Positions 34,803-43,772 of a stretch of DNA of 64,000 nt are shown piece by piece. The notes under the pieces were generated by a model. It had not been told where the DNA came from and did no database searches. It saw only the letters and a program-made list of their open reading frames with translations. Position 1 is the first letter of the stretch, and every line of letters starts with the position of its first letter. Location: contig NZ_DASVSF010000099.1 in assembly GCF_036388275.1 (NCBI RefSeq), positions 1-64,000 of the forward strand, given 5' to 3'. This DNA is from Longimicrobium sp. (GTDB taxonomy: Bacteria; Gemmatimonadota; Gemmatimonadetes; Longimicrobiales; Longimicrobiaceae). Position numbers and translations under genes: made by a program.

Positions 34803-34868
34803 CGTGGACCTGGATGGAGGATGATACGGAGAGCCGCCCGGGAATTCCGCCCGGGCCACTCTCAATCG

Positions 34869-35942
34869 TCAGACCGGCGCCGCCGTCCCCACGAGGGACT
34901 CCAGTTCCTCGGCCCGGTGCTCCGCGGTGTGCTCGGCGACGATGCGGGCGCGCGCCGCCAGGCCGATGGCGCGGCGGTCGTCGTCGTGCGTGTCGGCGAG
35001 GATCTGGACGACTTCCTGCGTGGTCGAGGGGAGCAGGATCTCCTTCCCCGGCGTGAGGAAGTGGTCGATCCCCGGCCAGCGGTCGCTGATGATGGCGGCG
35101 CCACAGGCCGCGGCCTCGAACAGGCGGACGGAGGGTGACCAGCCCGCGGCCACCATGTCGGCCCGGGTGGCGTTCAGCTGCCAGCGCGCGCTGCTGTAGA
35201 ACACCGGGTGCAGCGACGGCGGCAGGTGCGGGTTGTGGAGCACGTTCGCCGGCCACGCGGTATCCGCCGGGTACTGCGGGCCCGCGACGTAGAACTTGCG
35301 CTCCGGCATCCGCCGCGCCGGCTCCAGCAGATAGCGCTCGAGCACCGGCTGCCGGTCGGGCGCGTAGGTGCCCATGTAGGCCAGGTCGCTCACCAGCAGC
35401 GGATCGATCTCCGTGGGCTGGTAGCGATCCACATCCACCGAGCAGTACAGCGGCCTCGCCTCCCGCGCACCCAGCTCGCGCTCCAGCACCTCGTGGAGGA
35501 AGGGGCCGCCGGTGAACGAAAGGTAGCGGGTGAACAGCGGAACCTGGTCGGGGCGCAGGTACTCGGCGCTGTCCGTCCGCAGCGCCGCGACGGTGACGGG
35601 CGTGTCGATGTCGTAAAAGAACAGCGGGTCCACACCGGCCTCGGCCAGCGCATCGATCACCCGCGGCCCGTCCTTGACGTACGAGCCGACGATGACCGCG
35701 TCCGCTTCCTTCGCCTCGGCGACGGCGCGCGGGGCGACGGCGTTCCATTCCTCGTACAGCTTCAAATCCACGAAGCCGGGACGCGCCATGTCACGGTTGC
35801 CGCTGTACCAGGGCGCATCCCACTCGTAGAAGGTGATCTCGTGGCCGCGCTCGCGGAAGGCGCGCAGCAGGGCGCGGTACGTGGTCGCGTGACCGTTGCC
35901 CCAGCTGGACGAGATGGTCAGGCCGAAGACGACCAGCTTCAT
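34869..35942 (-). CDS. CgeB-like glycosyltransferase, third of three
   Basis: 357 aa. A GT-B fold is suggested by the N-terminal LVVFGLTISSSWGNGHATTYRALLRAF and the C-terminal donor-site block SPSVRLFEAAACGAAIISD. A DxD-like stretch (FFYDIDTPVTV) lies at about 110. It resembles CgeB/spore-coat maturation glycosyltransferases (glycosyl transferases group 1). Donor and acceptor are unknown. The start overlaps the stop of the upstream gene by ATGA. About a quarter to a third of positions look shared with the two CgeB-like genes upstream. Confidence 0.83.
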   Translation of the reverse strand: MKLVVFGLTISSSWGNGHATTYRALLRAFRERGHEITFYEWDAPWYSGNRDMARPGFVDLKLYEEWNAVAPRAVAEAKEADAVIVGSYVKDGPRVIDALAEAGVDPLFFYDIDTPVTVAALRTDSAEYLRPDQVPLFTRYLSFTGGPFLHEVLERELGAREARPLYCSVDVDRYQPTEIDPLLVSDLAYMGTYAPDRQPVLERYLLEPARRMPERKFYVAGPQYPADTAWPANVLHNPHLPPSLHPVFYSSARWQLNATRADMVAAGWSPSVRLFEAAACGAAIISDRWPGIDHFLTPGKEILLPSTTQEVVQILADTHDDDRRAIGLAARARIVAEHTAEHRAEELESLVGTAAPV

Positions 35943-37021
35943 ACGGCGCTCCCCACCGGCGCGCGCAGGATGGCATCCATCTGCAGCGCCCGCTGTGCGT
36001 AGGTGTGGTCCGCCAGTGCGCGGCTGCGGCCGGCCTGGCCAATGCGCCGGGCGTCATCATCCGACGTTTCGCGAACGATGCGCGCCACGTCCTCGGCGCT
36101 GGCGGCCACCAGGATCTCGTCGCCCGGCGCGAAGAAGTCCTCGATGCCCTTCCACTCGTCCGTCACCTGGCAGCTTGCCGCGCCCGCCGCCTCGAACATG
36201 CGCGTGGCGGGCGACCAGCCGTTCTGCACCATGCTGTCGCGGTGGATGTTCAGCACCAGCCGCGCCGACGCGTTCACCGTATTGTGCCGCGCCGTGGGCA
36301 CGTGGCCCAGCGAGGTGACGTTGGCCGGCATCTCCTGCTTCCATCCCCACCCCTCGCCACCGAGCAGGAACTTGTGCTCGGGGCAGAGCGCGGCGGCGCG
36401 AAAGAAGAACTCCTGTACGCGCGACTCTCGGTCCGGCAGGCGGTTGCCCATGAACAGGATGTCGTACACCACGTCGATGCCTTCCACGGGCCGGTGCTCG
36501 TCCGGGTCCAGCGCGTTGTAGATCGGAGTGCAGGCGCGGGCGCCCCAGCTCTCGTACTCGGCCACGACGGGCGGCCCGCCGCCGTAGGTGAACACGTGGT
36601 CGTAGCGCGGGATGCACGCGCGGAACGGGTCCGCCTCGTCCGCGGCGATGCGGCTGAGCGTGGCGGGCGCGTCCACGTCCAGGAAGGCCGTCATCACCGT
36701 GCCTCCCGACCGCGCGGCGACCGCCTCCTCCAGCTCCGCGTCCCACACGCCGACGCCGCTGCACTTGATCACCCAGTCGCTCTCGGCGAACGCCTGCTCG
36801 ATCAGGGCGTCGCGCTCGGCTTCCGTCGTGTAGACGATCACGCGGGCGTAGGGCGGATCGTCCTTGAGGTCGCGGTTCTTCTGGCGATCGTACGCGTCGG
36901 GCTCGCAGAAGGTGACCTGGTGCCCCAGCCCGTGCAGCGCGCGGATCAGCCCGCGATAGTAGGTAGCGGCGCCGTTCCAGTACGAGGAGACCAGGGACGA
37001 GCCGAAGAAGGTCAGGTGCAT
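35939..37021 (-). CDS. CgeB-like glycosyltransferase, second of three
   Basis: 360 aa. N-terminal LTFFGSSLVSSYWNGAATYYRGLIRAL matches the layout of its neighbours (WNG followed by a helix). The middle contains FLDVDAPATLSRI and NALDPDEHRPVEG. The donor-site motif is ATRMFEAAGAASCQVTDEWKGIEDFF, where the usual ACG is replaced by AGA. Cytosolic, probably adding one sugar of a surface glycan. Its start overlaps the preceding gene by 10 bases. Confidence 0.83.
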   Translation of the reverse strand: MHLTFFGSSLVSSYWNGAATYYRGLIRALHGLGHQVTFCEPDAYDRQKNRDLKDDPPYARVIVYTTEAERDALIEQAFAESDWVIKCSGVGVWDAELEEAVAARSGGTVMTAFLDVDAPATLSRIAADEADPFRACIPRYDHVFTYGGGPPVVAEYESWGARACTPIYNALDPDEHRPVEGIDVVYDILFMGNRLPDRESRVQEFFFRAAALCPEHKFLLGGEGWGWKQEMPANVTSLGHVPTARHNTVNASARLVLNIHRDSMVQNGWSPATRMFEAAGAASCQVTDEWKGIEDFFAPGDEILVAASAEDVARIVRETSDDDARRIGQAGRSRALADHTYAQRALQMDAILRAPVGSAV

Positions 37022-38154
37022 GCCGCCTCCGTGGTGGCGAGGGTGCCCGCGGCCCCGGCGCTCGCCAGCTCGCCGACGATGTCCAGCAGCTGGGCCGCGC
37101 GATGGTCGCAGGTGTGGCGCGCCAGGATCGTTTCAAGCCCGCGCTCCGCCTGGCGCTGGCGCGCGTCGTCGTCCGTGGCGAAACGGCGCAGCGCGTCACC
37201 CATCTCCGCCGGGGACTGCACGGCCACGTAGTCGCCCGGGCGGAAGAGGTTTTCCGAGTCCAGCCAGGGGGCGGAAACCAGCGGAATGCCGCAGGCCAGC
37301 GCCTCGAACACGCGGATGGTCGGAATCCCGCGAAGCGCCTCGACGTAGGCGCGGCGGGGAACGTGGAGCGTCACCCGGCTGTGCGCGAACGCCTCCGGCA
37401 CCTGCAGCGACGGCGCCCATCCCCGGAACTCCACCCCGGCGTCGGCCAGCTCGGCCAGCGCGTAGTCGGGATAGCGGACGCCGTGGGCCACGAAGCGCAG
37501 CTCGGGAAGGCGCCGCGCGTTGCCCAGCCAGTAGTCGCGCAGCTCCTGCGTGCGCTCCTCGTCGCCCCAGTTGCCGATCCACATCACGTCCTGCGTCTTC
37601 GGCCGGTCCAGCGGGCGGAAGCGCACGACGTCGGCCGCCTCGTGAAAGGTCCAGGCGCGCTCCACGGCGAACCGCTCGCGATACACGTCGCGCAGCACGT
37701 CGCCAAACGCCAGCACGCCGTCGTACGCGGCCAGGTCGAAGCGGGCGATGACCTCTGGCTGACTCCACGGACGGTGGTGCGTGTCGTGGAACAGGGCGAT
37801 GCCGCCCGCCGCGCGCACCGCCGGAGCGATGGCGTTCACCACGTGCGGATCGTTCCACTCGTGCACCAGGACCACGTCCGCGCCGCCGACTGCCGTAGCC
37901 AGGTCGTCGCCCAGCGTGGCCGATTGTGGATCGAACGAGCGGACGTCGATCTCGGGATAGGCGCGGGCGAACTCCACCACCGGGCCCACGCCGTGGTCGC
38001 GCAGCAGGTTTTCCAGCGACCAGGCGCCGCGCGGCTCGTAGCTCACCACCTGGTGCCCCAGGCGGGTGAGCGCGCTCATCAGCCCGCGGACGAAGTGCGC
38101 GTTGCCGTGGTTCCAGTCGGAAACGGCGCTGTGGACGAAGAAGACGAATTTCAT
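37012..38154 (-). CDS. CgeB-like glycosyltransferase, first of three
   Basis: 380 aa. N-terminal FVFFVHSAVSDWNHGNAHFVRGLMSAL has the same SxWNxGN pattern as the other two. The C-terminal donor motif is IRVFEALACGIPLVSAPW. A glycine/alanine-rich 15-residue tail ends the protein. ATG at 38154 overlaps the stop of the GT4 gene (ATGA). Three related enzymes in a row probably add sugars successively to the same acceptor; this is inference. Confidence 0.84.
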   Translation of the reverse strand: MKFVFFVHSAVSDWNHGNAHFVRGLMSALTRLGHQVVSYEPRGAWSLENLLRDHGVGPVVEFARAYPEIDVRSFDPQSATLGDDLATAVGGADVVLVHEWNDPHVVNAIAPAVRAAGGIALFHDTHHRPWSQPEVIARFDLAAYDGVLAFGDVLRDVYRERFAVERAWTFHEAADVVRFRPLDRPKTQDVMWIGNWGDEERTQELRDYWLGNARRLPELRFVAHGVRYPDYALAELADAGVEFRGWAPSLQVPEAFAHSRVTLHVPRRAYVEALRGIPTIRVFEALACGIPLVSAPWLDSENLFRPGDYVAVQSPAEMGDALRRFATDDDARQRQAERGLETILARHTCDHRAAQLLDIVGELASAGAAGTLATTEAACT

Positions 38155-39266
38155 GATGCCGCAGCCAGCGCGTCGGCGCGGCGGCGTTTCGCCTCGCCGC
38201 CGCGCGCCAACTCGTGATAGAGTTCGATGTATTCGCCCGCCATGCGCGCGGCCGTATAGCGCCGCGCGGCGCGGGTGCGCGCGCCGGTCGCCAGCCGCTC
38301 GCGGAGCCTGGGATTGCCTGCCAGCCGGCGGATGGCCTCCGCGAGCCCCGCCGCGTCGCCGACGGGAAAGAACTCCGCGCAGCCGTCCCACAGCTCGCGG
38401 AAGCTGCCGATGTCGCTCAGCACCAGCGCGCACCCGTGCAGCGCGGCCTCCAGGGGCGCCAGGCCGAACGGCTCGTAGCGGCTGGGGGCGGCGTAGATGG
38501 AGGCGCGGCGCATCCACTCGTCCACCTGCGCGCGCTCCACGCGGCCGTGCGAGACCACGTGGCGCGGCTGGTACGCGTCGCCATGAGCGACGGTCTCGCC
38601 GATCACGTGCACCGGCGGCCCGTCCGGCCCCAGCACCCCGGCCGCGGCATCCAGCACGTCCACGCCCTTGCCCGCGTCCCACAGCCTGCCGACGGTCAGC
38701 ACCAGCGCATCGGGGCGGGGCGCGGGCTCGTCCGGGGCGAGGTGGGTGCCGTTGTGGATCACCCGGGGCGCGGGCACCCCGTAGTGACGCGTCACCAGGT
38801 GGCCCTGGTATGCCGTGGGTACGACGATGGCGTCCGCGGCCAGCAGGCCCGCGCGCAGCCACTCGCGGTAGGCGCTCCACTCCGCGGCGGGCGCCTCTTT
38901 GCCCTCCACCTCGGTGAACCACGAAAGCACGTCGCTGTGCACGGCGACCAGCACGGGCGCGCTGAACGGATGGACCGCGTAGGCGACCTGGTTCAGGTGT
39001 ACCACGTCGGCCGCGCAGAGCGTGCACAGGCTGCTCAGCCACTCGCCCGCGGCGCGGACGTCCGCCTGCGCATCGGCCATCCACTCCAGCTTGTACGGCC
39101 GCCACACCACCTGCACGCCGGGGGGGAGGGCGGCCAGCCGCTCGTCGCGCGGCTCGCCGATGGCCGCCACCAGCACCTCGTGCCCGGCCGCGTCCAGCTC
39201 GCGGGCCAGGGTGACCGTGTGGTCCCACACCCCGCCGACGGTGTCGGTGGTGAGCAGGATCTTCAT
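38151..39266 (-). CDS. GT4-family glycosyltransferase
   Basis: 371 aa; ATG at 39266 overlaps the upstream stop by ATGA. The GT-B N-terminal domain starts KILLTTDTVGGVWDHTVTLA. The donor domain has VGRLWDAGKGVDVLDAA and the E-x7-E motif in PSRYEPFGLAPLEAALHGCA, with SDIGSFRELW after it. Such enzymes are retaining transferases that use UDP-, GDP- or ADP-sugars in the cytosol. It is part of the glycan gene run and likely starts the chain extended by the CgeB-like enzymes. Confidence 0.9.
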   Translation of the reverse strand: MKILLTTDTVGGVWDHTVTLARELDAAGHEVLVAAIGEPRDERLAALPPGVQVVWRPYKLEWMADAQADVRAAGEWLSSLCTLCAADVVHLNQVAYAVHPFSAPVLVAVHSDVLSWFTEVEGKEAPAAEWSAYREWLRAGLLAADAIVVPTAYQGHLVTRHYGVPAPRVIHNGTHLAPDEPAPRPDALVLTVGRLWDAGKGVDVLDAAAGVLGPDGPPVHVIGETVAHGDAYQPRHVVSHGRVERAQVDEWMRRASIYAAPSRYEPFGLAPLEAALHGCALVLSDIGSFRELWDGCAEFFPVGDAAGLAEAIRRLAGNPRLRERLATGARTRAARRYTAARMAGEYIELYHELARGGEAKRRRADALAAAS

Positions 39267-40318
39267 CGACCGTAGATGCGGCCCAGGACGGCGGCCACGT
39301 CCACCAGCCGCTCGGCCTCGGGATCGAAGCGCGCGCCCTCGGACAGGCGCCGCGCCCAGTCCACCGCCGCGCGGCCGCCCCACTCGTCCGGCGGGGTCGC
39401 CAGCGTTTCGCGGGAGGTGCCATGATACGCCTCGGCGGTGAAGTCGTAGAACGAGCCGTTGACGTTCCTGAGCGCCGCGCCGCCGCCCGTGCCGTAGAAC
39501 GAGGCGCCGATCACCGCGTCCTGTCCGGCGGAGAGCTTCCACGAGCAGGCCAGCTGCACCGTCGTCCCGTCCGCCAGGTCCACCGTCGCCGACGCGTAGT
39601 CTTCGCACCGGTCCGCCGCGGCGCCCAGCGGCTCGCCGCCCGCGAAGAGGCGCGAGCGGACGTTCTCCGCCGCGGGAAAGCCCAGCGTCCACAGGGCGAG
39701 ATCGACGAGGTGCACGCCCAGGTCCATTACGCAGCCGCCGCCGGAAAGGGCGGGATCGTAGAACCAGGGCTTGTCGGGGCCGTAGGCGTTGTGGAAGACG
39801 AGGTCCACCGCGTACACCTTGCCCAACTCGCCGCGATCGATGCGCTCGCGAATGGCGCGCATCCCCTCCGTGAAGCGGTAGGAGAGGTCGACGGCCAGCA
39901 GGCGGTCCGCCGCGCGCGCCGCGTCGACCACGGCGCGGACCTCGTCCGCCGTGCGCCCCAGCGGCTTCTGGCAGAACACGGAGACGCCGGCGTTCAGCGC
40001 GCGGATGGACTGCTCGGCGTGCATGGCGCTGGGCGTGGCGATGACGATGCCGTCCAGGTTCATCGCCAGCAGCGCATCCAGCCCGTCCACCACCTCCGCG
40101 TCCGGCGCCGTCTCCTTCGCGGCGGCGATCATTTCCGGGGACGTGTCTGCCACCGCGGCGACGCGCCCGAAGCCGGCGTTGACGATGGCCTCCATGCGAT
40201 TCCGCCCGATCCAGCCGACACCCAGGAACCCAAGTGCGGGAGTGCGGGAGTGCGGGAGTGCGGAAGTGGCTTCCGCACTCGGCGTCGCAGGCTGCGCTTC
40301 GGTCAGGACTTCGCTCAC
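39263..40318 (-). CDS. Gfo/Idh/MocA-family NAD(P)-dependent oxidoreductase
   Basis: 351 aa; GTG at 40318. The Rossmann motif is GFLGVGWIGRNRM at about 30-42. QKPLGRT, with the conserved KP, and the GGGCVMDLGVHLVDLALW block of the second domain are intact. Members oxidise or reduce sugars, often as NDP-sugars or inositols. Residues about 18-28 (ALPHSRTPAL) are encoded by an octamer repeat array that has invaded the 5' end of the gene. Its stop overlaps the GT4 start. In this setting it probably makes an unusual sugar for the glycan. Confidence 0.9.
   Translation of the reverse strand: MSEVLTEAQPATPSAEATSALPHSRTPALGFLGVGWIGRNRMEAIVNAGFGRVAAVADTSPEMIAAAKETAPDAEVVDGLDALLAMNLDGIVIATPSAMHAEQSIRALNAGVSVFCQKPLGRTADEVRAVVDAARAADRLLAVDLSYRFTEGMRAIRERIDRGELGKVYAVDLVFHNAYGPDKPWFYDPALSGGGCVMDLGVHLVDLALWTLGFPAAENVRSRLFAGGEPLGAAADRCEDYASATVDLADGTTVQLACSWKLSAGQDAVIGASFYGTGGGAALRNVNGSFYDFTAEAYHGTSRETLATPPDEWGGRAAVDWARRLSEGARFDPEAERLVDVAAVLGRIYGR
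40231..40280 (+). repeat. Octamer repeat (NNAGTGCG) array, copy 4, inside a coding region
   Basis: Four AGTGCGGG/AGTGCGGA units in a row, followed by a short inverted half (TTCCGCACT). It lies within the first 30 codons of the Gfo/Idh gene and is read as His-Ser-Arg-Thr-Pro-type residues. It is inverted relative to the copy at 40491-40519. Confidence 0.85.
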
Positions 40319-40490
40319 TCTCGTCTCCGGAGGATCTACAAAGCTGTGAAAAAAACGGGCTGCCCCGTTTCGTCTGTTTCGTGGCGGACCCGCCGTGTGT
40401 GGCGGATCCCTCAGTCGCTGCCGTCTATCGTGTGAGTGCCGGGCCGGCGTGGCCGCTCCATCGGGATGACATCCGCCGGGCCCGTCGTTT

Positions 40491-40519
40491 CACTTCCGCA
40501 CTCACGCACTAACGCACTT
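40491..40519 (-). repeat. Octamer repeat (NNAGTGCG) array, copy 5
   Basis: On the minus strand it reads AAAGTGCGTTAGTGCGTGAG and on, three units with an 8-base period. It starts 4 bases after the stop codon of the alcohol dehydrogenase gene, the same position as the copy after acnA. Confidence 0.85.
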
Positions 40520-40523
40520 TCCC

Positions 40524-41516
40524 TCAACCATCAGTGCGCACCAAAGCTTTGAGAAACCCGTCCGGGCGGTCGCGCGTGGCGTTCAGCGCGTCATCCAGCT
40601 GGTCGAGCGCGAACGTGTGCGTGTACAGCGGTGTGGGGTCCAGCCGCCCCGAGGCGACCGCGTCCACCGCCAGGCGGATGCCCTCGATGTACACCGCCGG
40701 GTCGCGCTCGTGGGCGTTGATCACGTCCAGGCCACGCCAGTTCCACATCTGCATGTTCACCTGCCGCGGCCCGTCCTGGTGATAGCCCGCGATGATCAGC
40801 CGGCCCCGCTCCTTGGTGATCTCCGCCGCCAGGTCCAGCGGCCACTGCTTGCCCACCGCCTCGATCACCCGGTCGGCCAGCACGCCGCCCGTCAGCTCCT
40901 TCACCTTTTCGATGATCGCCCAGTGGTCGTCCATGGCGATCGTCTCGTCCGCGCCCATCTGCCGGGCGACGTCAAGTGAGAAGGGACGGCGGCTGATGGC
41001 GATCACCCGCGCGCCCGCGTCCTTGGCGAGCCGCGTGAGAAGCGCGCCCAGAAAGCCGATGCCCACGATGGCCACCGTCTGCCCCGCCTGGATGTCGCTG
41101 CGGCGGAAGATGTTCATGGCGCACCCCAGCGGCTCGCCAGGGAACGGCTGGCCGTCCAGCGACGCGGGGAGCTTGACGGTGGCGGAGGCGTCGGCCACGT
41201 CGTACTCGGCGTACGAGTTGTACGAGAGCGCCGCCACGCGGTCACCGACGGCGAACTCGTGCACGCCCTCGCCCACCGCGTCCACCACGCCCCACCCCTC
41301 GTGCCCCATGCCGCCGGGGTCGGTGGGAAACTTCATCCAGTCGGGGCCGGACCACGGCGTCAGGTTGCTGGCGCAGACGCCGCATCCCTCCAGGCGAATC
41401 CGCACCTGCCCGGGTCCCGGCTCGGGAACCGCCACCTCGTCCACCGAAATCCGGCCCGGGCCGGTCAGCCGCACCGCGCGCATGGTCGCGGTGATGGTCT
41501 CGTCTTGAATCGTCAT
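40524..41516 (-). CDS. Zinc-type medium-chain alcohol dehydrogenase
   Basis: 330 aa from ATG at 41516 (a second ATG at 41483 is possible; neither has a well-spaced ribosome site). GroES-like domain with GCGVCASN (catalytic Cys) and the GHEGWGVVDAVGEGV block; nucleotide domain with VAIVGIGFLGALLTRLA. The four-cysteine structural zinc lobe is missing, as in sorbitol or threonine dehydrogenase relatives and many sugar-modifying ADHs. In the glycan gene run it may oxidise a sugar or polyol, working with the Gfo/Idh enzyme. It is followed by an octamer array rather than a clear terminator. Confidence 0.88.
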   Translation of the reverse strand: MTIQDETITATMRAVRLTGPGRISVDEVAVPEPGPGQVRIRLEGCGVCASNLTPWSGPDWMKFPTDPGGMGHEGWGVVDAVGEGVHEFAVGDRVAALSYNSYAEYDVADASATVKLPASLDGQPFPGEPLGCAMNIFRRSDIQAGQTVAIVGIGFLGALLTRLAKDAGARVIAISRRPFSLDVARQMGADETIAMDDHWAIIEKVKELTGGVLADRVIEAVGKQWPLDLAAEITKERGRLIIAGYHQDGPRQVNMQMWNWRGLDVINAHERDPAVYIEGIRLAVDAVASGRLDPTPLYTHTFALDQLDDALNATRDRPDGFLKALVRTDG

Positions 41517-41527
41517 CTCCAGGAAAT

Positions 41528-42622
41528 TCAGGGCACCGCGGCGGCCTGCGCCAGCAGCGCCTCGTCGGCTTCGGCGGCAAGGCTGGGTACGGGAGACATC
41601 AGGTCGGCCTCGCGCAGCCAGCCGACCAGGTTCTCCAGCCCGGCCTTCCACGAGGTGCGCGGCTTCCACCCCAGCACCCGCTCCAGCTTGGCGTTGTCGC
41701 TCACGTAGATTCGCTGGTCGCCGGGGCGCCAGTCGGCCATGCGCACGGGAACGGAGCGGCCGGTGATCTGGATCAGGCGGTCGATCACCCCGCGCACCGT
41801 CACCGCGTTGGCCGCGCCGCCGCCCACGTTGAACACCTGGCCGGCCACCGTGTCGATGCGCCCCATGGCCAGGCGCATGGCCTCGACCAGGTCGTCGATC
41901 CACAGGATGTCGCGCACCTGGCAGCCGTCGCCGTAGATGGTGATGGGCTCGCGTCCGAAGAGCGCGCGCCCGAAGTGCGCCACCCACCCCTGGTCCTCGG
42001 TGCCGAACTGGCGGGTTCCGTAGATGCAGCTCATCCGGAAGACCACCGTGGGCAGCCCGTAGATGCGGGCGTAGTCGTGCACGTACTGGTCGGCCGCGCC
42101 CTTGCTGCAGCCGTAGGGCGAGTGAAAGTCCAGCCGCGCGTCCTCGCCCACGCCGGCGCGCCGGTCGGCGTAGCGGTAGGCGTCGCCCGCCAGCTCCACC
42201 TTCACCTCGTCCATCCCCCCGTACACCTTGTTGGTGCTGGTGAAGAGAACGGGGGGCGCCCCGCTCTTCATGGCGCGGGCCGCCTCGAGCACGTTGAAGG
42301 TGCCCAGGATGTTGGTCTGCAGGTCGTCGAGCGGGTCCTGGAGCGAGGTGGTGACCGCCACCTGTGCGGCCAGGTGGAACACCTGCTTGCTCTGCTTGAC
42401 GAGGGCGCCGATGCGGGCGGCGTCGCGCACGTCCACCTGCTCGATGCGTACGCGGTCGCCGTGCTGGGCGCGCAGCCACTCGGCGTTCAGCCGCACCCCG
42501 GCACGGGAGAAGTTGTCGGCCACGATCACCCGCTCGCCGTCGCGCAGCAGCGCGTGCGCCAGGTTGCTGCCGACGAAGCCCGCGCCGCCCGTGATCAGGA
42601 TGTGGTCACGCGTTCCCTTCAT
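41528..42622 (-). CDS. NAD-dependent sugar epimerase, CDP-paratose/tyvelose 2-epimerase-like
   Basis: 364 aa, extended SDR fold. NAD motif TGGAGFVGSN at 11-20, substrate Thr/Ser block FTSTNKVYGG, catalytic SPYGCSKGAADQY (Tyr-x3-Lys). SCIYGTRQFGTEDQGWVAHF is strongly reminiscent of CDP-tyvelose 2-epimerases, hence the tentative subfamily. It would invert one centre of an NDP-sugar before transfer by the downstream glycosyltransferases. It lies 10 bases after the preceding epimerase gene and 11 before the dehydrogenase start, so all three should be on one mRNA. Confidence 0.88.
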   Translation of the reverse strand: MKGTRDHILITGGAGFVGSNLAHALLRDGERVIVADNFSRAGVRLNAEWLRAQHGDRVRIEQVDVRDAARIGALVKQSKQVFHLAAQVAVTTSLQDPLDDLQTNILGTFNVLEAARAMKSGAPPVLFTSTNKVYGGMDEVKVELAGDAYRYADRRAGVGEDARLDFHSPYGCSKGAADQYVHDYARIYGLPTVVFRMSCIYGTRQFGTEDQGWVAHFGRALFGREPITIYGDGCQVRDILWIDDLVEAMRLAMGRIDTVAGQVFNVGGGAANAVTVRGVIDRLIQITGRSVPVRMADWRPGDQRIYVSDNAKLERVLGWKPRTSWKAGLENLVGWLREADLMSPVPSLAAEADEALLAQAAAVP

Positions 42623-42632
42623 CGTCCCCTCC

Positions 42633-43772
42633 TCACAGCGTAAGTCCGCGGGCGGCCAGCTCGGCCGCGTGGGCTTCCACCCCGTCCTGCGGGCGGTCCT
42701 GCTCCTGCAGCCAGGCCACCAGCTCTTCCATCCCCTGCTCGAACGTCACCCTGGGCTCGTATCCCAGCACCTCGCGGGCAAGGGAGATGTCGGAGAAGCA
42801 GTGCCGGATGTCGCCGACGCGGTACTTGCCCGTCACCTGCGCCTGGACGTCGCTCCCCAGCACGCGGGCCAGCGTTTCCGCCACCTCGCGCACGCTCACG
42901 CCGCGCCCCGAGCCCACGTTGAAGGCCTGGCCCGCCGCGGCCTCTTCGTCCGCCGCCAGCAGCAGCGCCTGCACGATGTCGTGCACGGAAACGAAGTCGC
43001 GCCTCTGCCCGCCATCCTCGAAGATCAGCGGCGGCTGCCCGTTCAGCAGGCGCGCGCTGAAGATGGCGGCCACCCCGGTGTACGGGTTGGAAAGCGCCTG
43101 GCGCGGGCCATAGATGTTGAAGAAGCGGAGCGCCACCGAGGGAATGCCGTACGCCGCGCCGATCTGCAGGACCATCTTTTCCTGGTCGGCCTTGGTGAGC
43201 GCGTAGATGCTGGTGGGGTCCAGCGGCTTGCCCTCATCGGTGGGCAGGGGCCGCAGCTCGGTGCCGTCCACGTCGCGCGGCTCCCACTGCTGGGCGCGCA
43301 GCTGGTCGGCGGGGCGCAGGGTACCGCGCGGCGCGGCGCCGTCGGGGCGCCCGTAGCGGCCCTCGCCGTAGATGGACATGGACGAGGCCACGATCAGCTT
43401 GCCCACCTGGAGCTTCTTCGGGCCGTTCCGGTCGTCCACCAGGGCCTGCAGCAGGTGCGCGGTGCCCATGGTGTTGACGGCGGTGTAGTCGGCGATCTGG
43501 TACATCGACTGGCCCACGCCCACCGCCGCGGCCAGGTGGTAGACCACGTCGATGTCGGCCAGGCTGGCGAGCACCTGATCGGCGTTGCGCATGTCGCCCT
43601 GGACGAACTCGGCGTCGGAGGGCACCCAGTGCGGCCGACGCCCCTCGGGGTGAACCTGCGGATCGAGGTTGTCGAAGATGCGCACCCGGTCGCCGCGCGC
43701 CAGCAGCGCGTCTACCAGGTGGCTGCCCACGAACCCCGCCCCTCCCGTCACCAGCACTCTCCGAGCCGACAC
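42633..43772 (-). CDS. NAD-dependent sugar epimerase/dehydratase
   Basis: 379 aa, extended SDR. TGGAGFVGSH at residues 9-18; YHLAAAVGVGQSM; ASSMSIYGEG; catalytic TSIYALTKADQE (Tyr-x3-Lys); RFFNIYGPRQ and FVSVHDIVQALLLA are typical of UDP-glucose/GalNAc 4-epimerase relatives. About 40 residues are inserted between the SMSIYGEG and YALTK blocks. It is the first gene of the glycan operon. The substrate cannot be fixed from sequence. Confidence 0.9.
   Translation of the reverse strand: MSARRVLVTGGAGFVGSHLVDALLARGDRVRIFDNLDPQVHPEGRRPHWVPSDAEFVQGDMRNADQVLASLADIDVVYHLAAAVGVGQSMYQIADYTAVNTMGTAHLLQALVDDRNGPKKLQVGKLIVASSMSIYGEGRYGRPDGAAPRGTLRPADQLRAQQWEPRDVDGTELRPLPTDEGKPLDPTSIYALTKADQEKMVLQIGAAYGIPSVALRFFNIYGPRQALSNPYTGVAAIFSARLLNGQPPLIFEDGGQRRDFVSVHDIVQALLLAADEEAAAGQAFNVGSGRGVSVREVAETLARVLGSDVQAQVTGKYRVGDIRHCFSDISLAREVLGYEPRVTFEQGMEELVAWLQEQDRPQDGVEAHAAELAARGLTL

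Noticed and set aside
40231..40519. CRISPR-like repeats
   Set aside because: Unit length is only 8 bases with no unique spacers and no cas genes; it is a simple periodic array.
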